This document shows positions 6,237 through 14,116 of a DNA stretch of 64,000 nucleotides, piece by piece. This stretch comes from JAXLQL01 sp046331625 (GTDB lineage: Bacteria > Acidobacteriota > Terriglobia > Bryobacterales > Bryobacteraceae), in contig JAXLQL010000007.1 in NCBI GenBank assembly GCA_046331625.1, positions 1 to 64,000 on the forward strand, written 5' to 3'. The translations under genes and the position numbers were made by a program. The notes under the pieces were generated by a model. It saw only the letters and a program-made list of their open reading frames with translations. It was not told the origin of the DNA and made no database searches. Numbering within the stretch: position 1 is the first letter of the stretch; each line of letters opens with the position of its first letter.

Positions 6237-7433
6237 ATGCCGGAGAAAAAGGACTATTACGAGGTTCTCGGGCTCCAGCGCGGGGCAAGCGAAGACGACA
6301 TTCGCAAAGCCTACCGCCGCTTGGCGCGCAAGTATCATCCCGACCTCAATCCGGGCGACAAGACCGCGGAAGATCGCTTCAAGACGCTTCAGGAAGCCTA
6401 CGACATTCTGAGTGACGCCAAGAAGCGCAAGGTGTACGACCAGTTCGGCTTCTACTCGGAAAACATGCAGTTCCCGCCCGGCGCCGGCTTCCCGGGCGGC
6501 GGTCAACGCGGACCCACCGTCGACTTCGGCGGCTTCGATTTCTCCGACATCTTCACCAACCAAGGGCAAGGCGGCCATCCCGGCGGACCCGGTGGCGCGC
6601 AAGGTGGTACGGGCCCCGGCGGCTTCGGATTCGGCGATCTCTTCGGTCAGTTCTTCGGCAAGCGCGGCCAGCAGGAGCAAAAGCAACCGCAGCCCGGCTC
6701 CAACCTCGAGTACGCGCTCAATGTCGACTTCTGGCGCGCTGTCAAAGGCACGCAGGTTCGTCTCAACATCCAACGCCAGGAAACCTGCGCGGCTTGCTCC
6801 GGTAGCGGCTCGGCCGGCGGCAATCGCATGGTGTGCGCCAACTGCAACGGCACAGGCAGCATCACCCAGCAAGCCGGAGCCATGCGCTTCAACCTGAGCT
6901 GCCCGCGCTGCGATGGCACCGGCCAACTGCGCAACGTGTGCCCCGCGTGCAAAGGCGAAGGGCTCACCGTCACGCAGGAATCGGTGGAAGTGCGCCTGCC
7001 TCCGGGCGTGCAAAACGGCGACCGCCTGCGCGTCCCCGCCAAGGGCAATGCCGGAATCATGGGCGGCCTCGCCGGCGATCTCAACATCACCGTTCACGTG
7101 GAGCCGCATTCGTTCTTCCGCCGCGAAGGCGACGATATCCACATCACCGTTCCCGTTACGGTGTGGGAGGCCGCGCTCGGCACCAAGATTGAAGTGCCCA
7201 CGATCGAAGGGCGCGCGCTGCTCAAAATCCCGCAGGGCACGCAGAACGCCCAGAAGTTCCGCCTCCGTGACCGCGGCGTCAACAACTCGCGCAAGGGCAC
7301 CCGCGGCGACCAGATCGTAGAAGTGGAAGTGCTCGCGCCCAAGGCGCAGGACGAGCGGACGCGCGAGATCATGCGCGAGCTCTCGCAGCTTCATCCGGAA
7401 GATCCCCGCGCCACCATCTGGAGCAAAGTCTGA
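6237..7433 (+). CDS. dnaJ: Chaperone DnaJ, class I (J domain plus zinc finger)
   Basis: The protein (398 residues from ATG 6237) has a J domain with KDYYEVLGLQRGASEDDIRK and the HPD tripeptide in KYHPDLNPGD that stimulates the DnaK ATPase. A long Gly/Phe-rich segment follows. The zinc-binding region holds all four CxxCxGxG repeats: CAACSGSG, CANCNGTG, CPRCDGTG and CPACKGEG. The C-terminal client-binding domains end the protein. GTG at 6225 is in frame and would add four residues, but ATG 6237 gives the normal N-terminus. The stop overlaps the hspR ATG by one base, so the two genes are translationally coupled. Confidence 0.95.
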   Translation: MPEKKDYYEVLGLQRGASEDDIRKAYRRLARKYHPDLNPGDKTAEDRFKTLQEAYDILSDAKKRKVYDQFGFYSENMQFPPGAGFPGGGQRGPTVDFGGFDFSDIFTNQGQGGHPGGPGGAQGGTGPGGFGFGDLFGQFFGKRGQQEQKQPQPGSNLEYALNVDFWRAVKGTQVRLNIQRQETCAACSGSGSAGGNRMVCANCNGTGSITQQAGAMRFNLSCPRCDGTGQLRNVCPACKGEGLTVTQESVEVRLPPGVQNGDRLRVPAKGNAGIMGGLAGDLNITVHVEPHSFFRREGDDIHITVPVTVWEAALGTKIEVPTIEGRALLKIPQGTQNAQKFRLRDRGVNNSRKGTRGDQIVEVEVLAPKAQDERTREIMRELSQLHPEDPRATIWSKV

Positions 7434-7846
7434 TGGCCAAGACCCGCTCCAAAGCCGCGTACATGATCTCGGCCGTGGCCGAGCAGTACGACATCCATCC
7501 GCAGACTTTGCGCCTCTATGAACGCGAAGGTCTACTCCGCCCCTCGCGCAGCGAAGGCAACACGCGCCTCTACACCGACGACGATCTCGAACGCCTCGAG
7601 ATCATCTTGAAGCTCACGCGCGACCTCGGCGTCAACCTCGCCGGCGTCGAAATCATCCTCAACATGCGCGCCCGCATGGAAGCGATGCAGCGCGAGATGC
7701 AGGAGTTCATCGCCAACCTCAACCGCGAACTCGCCGCGCGCGTGGTCACGGTGAATGAGCCTCCCGCCAATTCCCTCGTGCCGGTCCGGCGAGTGGCCGT
7801 TCCGGATCTGGTCCGCCCCGCCCCCAAGCCCAAGAAGAAACTCTGA
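7433..7846 (+). CDS. hspR: HspR-like MerR-family heat-shock repressor
   Basis: The 137-residue product has an N-terminal MerR winged helix: YMISAVAEQYDIHPQTLRLY, then EREGLLRPSRSEGNTRLYTDDD with the arginine-rich wing. A helical dimerisation segment follows (LGVNLAGVEIILNMRARMEAMQ). HspR represses dnaK operons by binding HAIR sites with DnaK as co-repressor in actinobacteria. Here it is the third gene of the same operon, coupled to dnaJ by a one-base overlap, and a HAIR-like operator lies in the operon promoter at 4155-4175. The C-terminus is basic (PKPKKKL). Confidence 0.88.
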   Translation: MAKTRSKAAYMISAVAEQYDIHPQTLRLYEREGLLRPSRSEGNTRLYTDDDLERLEIILKLTRDLGVNLAGVEIILNMRARMEAMQREMQEFIANLNRELAARVVTVNEPPANSLVPVRRVAVPDLVRPAPKPKKKL

Positions 7847-7865
7847 CGTAAACCGCGGGGCGAGG

Positions 7866-8015
7866 ATGTACCGGAGGATTTCCGCGCTCTGCGCGGCGCT
7901 TTGCCATATCGCCGCTGCGCAAAATCAAACGGCAGTCACCCGCGGACCCGTGCCTCGAGCGCTGCTCGAACCATCAAGATCACGAGTAGCCGCACAAGGT
8001 CCGGCCATGCCGTAA
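7866..8015 (+). CDS. Short signal-peptide-like ORF, possible gene fragment
   Basis: A 49-codon frame starts at an ATG preceded by a GGGGCGAGG ribosome-binding-like stretch and opens as MYRRISALCAALCHIAAAQ, a plausible signal peptide with an Ala-rich cleavage site. The remainder (NQTAVTRGPVPRALLEPS...) has no recognisable domain and stops early. It may be the N-terminus of a secreted protein lost by deletion, or chance. No other gene is visible in 7847-8091. Confidence 0.3.
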   Translation: MYRRISALCAALCHIAAAQNQTAVTRGPVPRALLEPSRSRVAAQGPAMP

Positions 8016-8091
8016 CTCTGTCCGCGCAACGCGAACTCGCGCTCCCAAACTCCGCTGAGCCGGTGCGACCCATCAAGCTCATCCCACCCCC

Positions 8092-8468
8092 ATGCAAAAT
8101 CGAATCGCCATGACTCTCCCTGACGACCTGACACCCCAACAGTCCGCAGTCCTCGCCGCCGCGCGCAACAACGAACTCCACCGCTCCACCATCCACCTCT
8201 GGATCCGCGACGACCTCCGTTTCTCCCTCGCCCTCCAACACGGCCGCGCCCGCCTCCAGTCCGCGCTGTTTGACACCGTGCAGGAACTCGCCGCGACGAA
8301 CACGCCGTTCGACAGAATTCGACACCCGCAACGCCCGCCACTCCCGCACCCGGAACCGTCCGCTACACCACGCCCCCGCCGGGCCGCAACCAACCTTGCC
8401 CCTGCAATTCCGGACGCAAGTTCAAGCACGGCTGTCTCGACAAGCCACTCGAACAAGCCGCTGCCTGA
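8092..8468 (+). pseudogene. Frameshifted HTH plus SEC-C motif gene
   Basis: Two frames together describe one protein. From ATG 8110 (or 8092) the first frame reads LTPQQSAVLAAARN...LHRSTIHLWIRDDLRFSLAL, which resembles the homeodomain-like helix-turn-helix found in Bryobacterales accessory proteins, then VQELAATNTPFD. The frame one base offset then reads PPPGRNQPCPCNSGRKFKHG followed by CLDKPLEQAAA and a TGA at 8466-8468. That is a SEC-C zinc motif (GRNxPCPCxSGxKxKxxC) in which one of the usual metal-binding positions (CC or CH pair) is Gly. The switch must fall around 8285-8345, a C/A-rich stretch. It is most simply a decayed gene; a sequencing indel or slippage is possible. The first frame alone runs on to 8550 as low-complexity sequence. 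Confidence 0.65.
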
Positions 8469-8531
8469 CCAGCCGCGCCATCAACCGCCAAGCCATCAAC
8501 CAAATGAAACGATAGACTGGGAATCATCCAA

Positions 8532-10919
8532 ATGCGGACCTACGTCCTGACTCTGCTCGCCGGAGCGATCGCGCCATCTTTCGCCCTCCCCGCGACCCTC
8601 GAGCCGGACCGCATCGTCCTCACCGGACCCGGCGCATCGCAAACACTCATCGTGTCAGGCCGCGATTGCCGCCTCACATCCACCAACGCCGCCGTTGCGC
8701 AAATCGAAGCCAACGCCGTCACTGCGCGTCAACCCGGAACCACCGAAGTGAAAGCCGAGTGCGCCGACGGCTCAGCAAGCATCCGCGTAGAAGTCCGCAA
8801 CCAACCCGCCGGCCAGATCGAACCGCGCTTCTCGCCGGACATCGTCTCCATCCTTACTATCAAAGGTTGCAACGGCTCCGGATGCCACGGCTCGCCCGCC
8901 GGACAGAACGGCTTCAAGCTCTCGCTCTTCGGCTATGACGTCGAATCCGACCATCAGATGATCGTCTCGAAGCACGACGGCCGCCGAATCGATCGCAACG
9001 ATCCCGAGAAGAGCCTGTTCCTCCGCAAGCCGCTCTTCGATGCTCCCCACGGCGGTGGACGCCTTCTCACGCGCGAGTCCGAAGAGTACAAGACGCTCCT
9101 GCTCTGGCTCCGCCAAGGCGCGAAGATGCAGTCTGGCGGACCCCGCATCGCCACCCTCGAGATTTTTCCAAACGAAGCCACGCTCGCTACAGGAGCCTCG
9201 CAGCCCATCGCCGTCATCGGCCGCCTCACTGACGGCACCACGCGCGACATGACGCGCGAAGTCCGCTTCGCCACTAATGATGAAGCGGTCGCCCGCGTCG
9301 ACTCCGGAGCCGTCAAAGCAGGCGCGCGCGGCATCGCCACCATCCTCGCGCGCGGCATGGGCCAAGTCGCAGCTATGCGCGTCGGCGTCCGCGATGCATC
9401 GCTCTCCGCCCCCCCCACAACGCCCGCCAGCAACTTCATCGATGAACTCGCGAACGCCCGCCAGCGCGCACTCGGCGTCACTCCCGCGCCGCTTTCCTCT
9501 GACGCCGAGTTCCTCCGCCGCGTCTACCTTGACGCCATCGGCCGCACTCCCACGTCCGAAGAAACGCGCGCCTTCTCAGCCAAGCCCGACCGCTCCGCTC
9601 TCATCGACTCCCTGCTCGCGCGCCCCGAGTACGCCGCCTACTGGACCGTCAAATTCGAAGACTGGTTCCGCAACAACCAGGTCAACTCGCAAGGCCGCGC
9701 CATGGGCATGTTCAAGGAGTGGATTCGCGATTGCCTCGCCGAAGACCGCCCGTATGACCGCATGGTCCGCGAGATCCTCACGAGCGACGGCGACATCTTC
9801 CTCAACCCAGCCACCGGCTTCTGGGCCCCGGCCACTGACTTCATGATCAAGAAGTTCGAAGTCACCAAAGCCACGCCCACCGTCACGCGACTCTTCCTCG
9901 GCATCCGGCTCGAGTGCGCCGAGTGCCACAATCATCCGCTCGAGAACTTCACGCAAGACGATTTCTACGGCGTCTCCGCCTTCTTCGCGCGCCTGCGCGT
10001 CAAGCATGGCGTGGGCGAATATCGCCGCACATGGTACCTCGAAGACGAAGGCGAGATCAATCATCCGGTCACCAAGAAGCCCGTCGCGCCCGAGCTCCTC
10101 GGCGCAGTCACGCCGCGCATTCCTGAAGGCGATGACCGACGCGCCGTGCTCGCGAACTGGGTCACCTCGCCACGAAATCCATGGTTTGCGCGCGCCACTG
10201 CGAACCGCATCTGGCACGAGTATTTCCAGACCGGCATCGTCGAGCCCTTCGACGACATGCGGCTCACCAACCCGCCCACGAATCCCGAACTCCTCGACCG
10301 CCTCGCCCGTTACTTCGCCGATAGCGGCTTTCGCTTGAAAGCGCTCCATCGCGTGATCCTGAACTCGCGCACCTATCAACTCTCCTCGCGACCCGCCGAA
10401 GGCTCGTCGAATCCCGAGAAGCTCGAGCGCTTGCTCTTCGCGCGCTATCAGCCGCGCAAGCTCCCCGCCGAAGCACTGCTCGATTCCATCTCGCAAGTCT
10501 CAGGCGTGGCTCACCCGTTCTCCGGTTATCCCAAGGGAACGCGCGCCATGGACGTCTATCAACCCGACGGCCCCGACTACTTCCTCGTCACCTTCGGCTT
10601 CCCGCGCCGCGACATCATCTGCGAACGCGCGTCGACGCCCACACTCGGCCAGGCTTTGCATCTACTCAACGGCAAGACGATTCAGTCGAAGGTCGAGGAC
10701 AAAGACAACGTGCTCGGCGCGTGGGAAAAGCTACCCGACGAAGAAGTAGCGCGCACCCTCTATGAGCGCGCCTACGCCCGCCGCCCGAATGACGCCGAAC
10801 TCGGCAACGTGCGCGACTTCCTCGCCTCCGAACAGGCAGCCGGACGCACGCGCCGAAAAGCCCTCGAAGGCCTGCTTTGGGCCACTCTCGTATCGAAGGA
10901 GTTCCAGCTCAACCACTAG
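8532..10919 (+). CDS. Secreted DUF1549/DUF1553 protein with Ig-like and cytochrome-like region
   Basis: The 795-residue protein opens with a signal peptide (MRTYVLTLLAGAIAPSFA). An Ig-like domain follows to about residue 95, then a cytochrome-like block with CNGSGCHGSPAG, a C-x4-CH variant of the haem motif. A second Ig-like segment lies near 210-290. DUF1549 comes next (FIDELANARQRALGV...RRVYLDAIGRTPTSEE), with ECAECHNHPLENFTQDDFYG containing CxxCH, and DUF1553 forms the C-terminus (NRIWHEYFQTGIVEPFDDMR...LHRVILNSRTYQLSS). These domains abound in Planctomycetes and Solibacter, with no defined reaction; a role at the cell surface in polymer use is often supposed. It leads an operon with a DUF1501 gene. 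Confidence 0.85.
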   Translation: MRTYVLTLLAGAIAPSFALPATLEPDRIVLTGPGASQTLIVSGRDCRLTSTNAAVAQIEANAVTARQPGTTEVKAECADGSASIRVEVRNQPAGQIEPRFSPDIVSILTIKGCNGSGCHGSPAGQNGFKLSLFGYDVESDHQMIVSKHDGRRIDRNDPEKSLFLRKPLFDAPHGGGRLLTRESEEYKTLLLWLRQGAKMQSGGPRIATLEIFPNEATLATGASQPIAVIGRLTDGTTRDMTREVRFATNDEAVARVDSGAVKAGARGIATILARGMGQVAAMRVGVRDASLSAPPTTPASNFIDELANARQRALGVTPAPLSSDAEFLRRVYLDAIGRTPTSEETRAFSAKPDRSALIDSLLARPEYAAYWTVKFEDWFRNNQVNSQGRAMGMFKEWIRDCLAEDRPYDRMVREILTSDGDIFLNPATGFWAPATDFMIKKFEVTKATPTVTRLFLGIRLECAECHNHPLENFTQDDFYGVSAFFARLRVKHGVGEYRRTWYLEDEGEINHPVTKKPVAPELLGAVTPRIPEGDDRRAVLANWVTSPRNPWFARATANRIWHEYFQTGIVEPFDDMRLTNPPTNPELLDRLARYFADSGFRLKALHRVILNSRTYQLSSRPAEGSSNPEKLERLLFARYQPRKLPAEALLDSISQVSGVAHPFSGYPKGTRAMDVYQPDGPDYFLVTFGFPRRDIICERASTPTLGQALHLLNGKTIQSKVEDKDNVLGAWEKLPDEEVARTLYERAYARRPNDAELGNVRDFLASEQAAGRTRRKALEGLLWATLVSKEFQLNH

Positions 10920-10944
10920 CTCAACCACCAAAAGGTATCGCGCC

Positions 10945-12195
10945 ATGACTCCATCCAACCGCCGTGACTTCATCCGCATCGGGAGCCTTGCGTTCGCCGG
11001 CCTCGACCTCCGCCGCCTCCTCGCCGCCGAGCCCGGCAAGAGCGAGCGCGCTTGCATCGTCATCTTCCAGAACGGCGGCGCAAGCCAGCTCGATTCCTTC
11101 GATCCCAAGCCCGAAGCCCCCGCCGATATCCGAGGCAGCTTCGGTTCGGTCAAGACCGCCATTCCCGGGATTCACTTCTCAGGGCTCCTCCCGCGCACGG
11201 CAAATGTTTTAAACAAATTCGCCGTGATCCGTTCCATGCATTCCGACGAAGCGATCCATGAGCGCGCCCGCCAGTACGTCTTCAGCGGAACCAAGCCCCG
11301 CAACGACCTGCTGCACCCGAGCTTCGGCGCGGTCATGTCCAAGGAACTCGGCGCCAAGAACGGCCTCCCGCCCTTCGTCGCCATCCCCGAAAAGGACCTC
11401 TGCGCCGAAGCCGGATTCCTCGGTCCCGCGCACGATCCCTTCGTAACCGGCGACCCCAACGCCAAGACGTTCGCCGTCAAGGACCTCACCTTGCCCGCCG
11501 GTGTCACCACCGAGGAAGCCGCCGCCCGCCGCACCCTCCTCGAGAAGATGGACCGCGAGTTCCACAAAGCCACCTCGTCGCCACTGCTCGCTGACATCGA
11601 CCAGTTCTCGCAGAAGGCTCTCGATCTCATCTCGTCTCCGGCCGCGCGCAAAGCCTTCGACATTCAGTCCGAGCCCGACAAGCTCCGCGATGCCTATGGC
11701 CGCACCGGTGTCGGCCAGGGATGCTTGCTCGCACGAAGGCTCATCGAAGCCGGAACGCGCCTCGCCACGGTCTTCCACGGCGGATACGATACGCACCGCG
11801 AGCACGAGAAGGGCACCAAGAAGATCCATCCCGACTTCGACCAAGCCTTCCCCACGCTGCTCGAGGACCTCGAACAGCGCGGCCTGCTCGCAACCACGCT
11901 TGTCCTCGTCATCGGCGACTTCGGCCGCACCCCCAAGATCAACTTCTCCGGCGGACGCGATCACTGGCCCCGCGGCTTCTCGGTAGCACTCGCCGGCGCT
12001 GGCATCCAAGGCGGCGTGGTTGTTGGACGCACCGACTCGCAAGCCGGCGAACCCGTCGACCGCCCCGTCACCATTGAAGACCTCGGCGCAACCGTCTACA
12101 AAGCCCTCGGTATCGACGGCCACAAAGAGTACCGCACCAACGGCCGCCCCGTCCGCATCAACAACGGCGCCCCCGTCAAGGAACTCTTCGCATGA
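10945..12195 (+). CDS. DUF1501 family protein with Tat-like signal
   Basis: The ATG at 10945 gives 416 residues and opens NRRDFIRIGSLAFAGLDLRR, a twin-arginine-type leader. The frame is open further upstream but overlaps the preceding gene in another frame, so this start is preferred. DUF1501 blocks include CIVIFQNGGASQLDSFDPKP, the metal-site-like GGYDTH and the late segment VLVIGDFGRTPKINFSGGRD followed by HWP. DUF1501 belongs to the alkaline-phosphatase/sulfatase-like superfamily and is almost always encoded beside DUF1549/DUF1553 proteins, as here, 25 bp downstream. The substrate is unknown. The stop codon overlaps the next gene (ATGA). Confidence 0.88.
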   Translation: MTPSNRRDFIRIGSLAFAGLDLRRLLAAEPGKSERACIVIFQNGGASQLDSFDPKPEAPADIRGSFGSVKTAIPGIHFSGLLPRTANVLNKFAVIRSMHSDEAIHERARQYVFSGTKPRNDLLHPSFGAVMSKELGAKNGLPPFVAIPEKDLCAEAGFLGPAHDPFVTGDPNAKTFAVKDLTLPAGVTTEEAAARRTLLEKMDREFHKATSSPLLADIDQFSQKALDLISSPAARKAFDIQSEPDKLRDAYGRTGVGQGCLLARRLIEAGTRLATVFHGGYDTHREHEKGTKKIHPDFDQAFPTLLEDLEQRGLLATTLVLVIGDFGRTPKINFSGGRDHWPRGFSVALAGAGIQGGVVVGRTDSQAGEPVDRPVTIEDLGATVYKALGIDGHKEYRTNGRPVRINNGAPVKELFA

Positions 12196-14030
12196 GTGGG
12201 GCAGGCTTTCAGCCTGCAGCGGGACTTTCAGTCCCGCCGCTCTCGCTCCTTCTCCTCACCACCATCCTCTCCGCCCAACCCCCGGAACTCATCCGCCTCC
12301 ACCCCCTAGGCGCACAACGCAACACCTCCGTCGAAATCGAAATCCTCGGCACGCACCTCGACCACGCCTCCACCGTCGAATTCGATTGCTCCGACCTTAC
12401 CTGGAAGCACACCACCCACAACGATGCCGGCCGCCTCACCGGCATCGTCTCCGTCGCGCCAGGCACAGCGCTCGGCGGACACATGCTCCGCGTCATCACC
12501 CCCAGCGGACCCTCCACCGCGCTCCTCTTCAACGCCGGCCAGTACCCCGCCATGATCGAGAGCGACCATCGCACCGTTCCCGCGCTCCCCATCGAAATCT
12601 ACGGCCGCCTCGACGGCGCCGCCGACAGCGACCAATACTGGTTCACCGCGAAAGCAGGCGAGCGCTGGCTCTTCGACCTCCGCGCCATGGAGCACGGCTC
12701 CGCCGTCGAAGCTCGCATGATCCTGCTCGATGCTACCGGCGCCCGCGTCGGCTACAACGACGATCGCGATCACTATGACGAGAACCCGCTCATCGAGCAC
12801 ACCTTCGCGAAAGACGGCGTCTACGCCGTGAAGCTCGATCAGTACCGCGGCCCGCGCGGCTTCACCTTCGGCAAGAACAACGGCTACACGCTCCGCATTT
12901 CCGCGCTCCCTCGAGTCCGTTCCGTCACCCCGCTCGGTGCGCGCCGCGGATTGCAGGTTCGCTTCAACATCGACGGATCCGCGCTCGAACGCGTCGACCG
13001 CATCTGGCTCACCGAGCTCCGGCGCGGCGAATACCAGCGCATGACCTACCCGTACACGATGCCGATCCACTTCCAGCCCGATCCCACACGCTCGGCCGAA
13101 GTCCCGAGGATCGGCGGCAAGCTCCTGCGCAAAACAAACACGAAGCTCGAGGCTACCTTCGCGATCCCCGCGACCGCAAAGCCCGGCCTCTGGAAGCTCT
13201 GGCTCGCTGGCCCCGCAGGCACAGCCGAAGGACCCAACCTCGAGATCGGTGACGCGCCTGAAATCTCCGAAGCCGATCCGCTTCCCACCGCAATGCCCTT
13301 CGTCGTGAATGGCGTCCTCGCGCAACCACGCGAGCGGGACCGCTTCACCATCACAGCCAAAGCAGGAGTCCCGCTGCACTTCTCCACCCTCAGTGCGCAA
13401 CTCGGCGGACCCTTTCTCGATACCGTCCTCACTCTACGCGACACATCCGGCAAGAAGCTCGCAGAAAGCGACGACGTTGTCGCCGGCTGGGGCGGACTCC
13501 TCGGCAACCCCGACTCGAGCCTCTTCTACACGCCAAAACAAAATGGACCGATTATGTTGGAAGTCCGCGACCGCCTGAATCGTGGCGGACCGCTATTCCC
13601 CTACCGCCTCAAAGCCGATCACGCCAAGCCCGGCTTCCAGCTCTTCACCGGTCCCGAGAACCTCACCGCCCGCCGCGGCGCCGAGACCGCGCTCGACGTC
13701 TACCTCGTGCGCGAGGCCGGCTTCGAAGGCGAAGTCGAAATCTGGTGCGAGGGCCTTCCGCCCGATGTGCCGCCGCTGCGCTCGAAGTTCCGCGCCGATC
13801 ACGTCTTCGAACCCAACGCCGACGGCGCGGACATGATCATCCCCAAGATCACCTTCAACGTCCGCGCCCCTGCCTCGAACGGATCGTTCCCGTTCCGCGT
13901 TCTGGGCAAAGCCGCGTCCGGCGCCACCGCCGAAGCACACACCGTCACCATGATCGGACCCATCTATCAAGGCGACTGGAACTTCTATCGCCGTCCCGTG
14001 CCCGCCATCACCCTAACGGTGGTCGACTGA
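12192..14030 (+). CDS. Secreted protein with pre-peptidase C-terminal-like and Ig-like domains
   Basis: The 612-residue frame starts at an ATG overlapping the DUF1501 stop by four bases. Its first 15 residues (SGAGFQPAAGLSVPP) are the translation of a paired-hairpin repeat, after which a secretion-type hydrophobic stretch begins (LSLLLLTTILSAQPPELIRL). The true start may therefore differ, or the repeat has inserted into the leader. The body has an IPT/Ig-like domain (about 30-115) and pre-peptidase-like domains, one with DQYWFTAKAGERWLFDL and another with RDRFTITAKAGVPLHF. Such proteins are the usual third member of DUF1549-DUF1501 operons and are probably envelope or secreted binding proteins. 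Confidence 0.78.
   Translation: MSGAGFQPAAGLSVPPLSLLLLTTILSAQPPELIRLHPLGAQRNTSVEIEILGTHLDHASTVEFDCSDLTWKHTTHNDAGRLTGIVSVAPGTALGGHMLRVITPSGPSTALLFNAGQYPAMIESDHRTVPALPIEIYGRLDGAADSDQYWFTAKAGERWLFDLRAMEHGSAVEARMILLDATGARVGYNDDRDHYDENPLIEHTFAKDGVYAVKLDQYRGPRGFTFGKNNGYTLRISALPRVRSVTPLGARRGLQVRFNIDGSALERVDRIWLTELRRGEYQRMTYPYTMPIHFQPDPTRSAEVPRIGGKLLRKTNTKLEATFAIPATAKPGLWKLWLAGPAGTAEGPNLEIGDAPEISEADPLPTAMPFVVNGVLAQPRERDRFTITAKAGVPLHFSTLSAQLGGPFLDTVLTLRDTSGKKLAESDDVVAGWGGLLGNPDSSLFYTPKQNGPIMLEVRDRLNRGGPLFPYRLKADHAKPGFQLFTGPENLTARRGAETALDVYLVREAGFEGEVEIWCEGLPPDVPPLRSKFRADHVFEPNADGADMIIPKITFNVRAPASNGSFPFRVLGKAASGATAEAHTVTMIGPIYQGDWNFYRRPVPAITLTVVD
12199..12240 (+). repeat. Paired-hairpin repeat, copy 1 (inside a CDS start)
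   Basis: Two hairpins stand side by side: GCAGGCT-TTC-AGCCTGC (12201-12217) and GCGGGACT-TTC-AGTCCCGC (12219-12237). Both loops contain TTCAG. It is a member of the element also found at 14071, 24731 and 45986, and lies at the DUF1501 gene end and within the next gene's first codons. Confidence 0.75.
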
Positions 14031-14070
14031 GTTATGTTGATGAGGCTCGTGATGGCACCCCACCAGCTAC

Positions 14071-14116
14071 GTAGGGCGGGCTTCAGCCCGCGCGGGACTT
14101 CAGTCCCGCCGCCCTT
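14071..14116 (+). repeat. Paired-hairpin repeat, copy 2 (between convergent genes)
   Basis: GCGGGCT-TC-AGCCCGC (14076-14091) is followed directly by GCGGGACT-TC-AGTCCCGC (14092-14109), framed by GTAGGGC and GCCCTTAC. It sits between the convergent stop codons at 14030 and 14117, where it could act as a bidirectional terminator or an mRNA 3'-end stabiliser. Confidence 0.8.
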
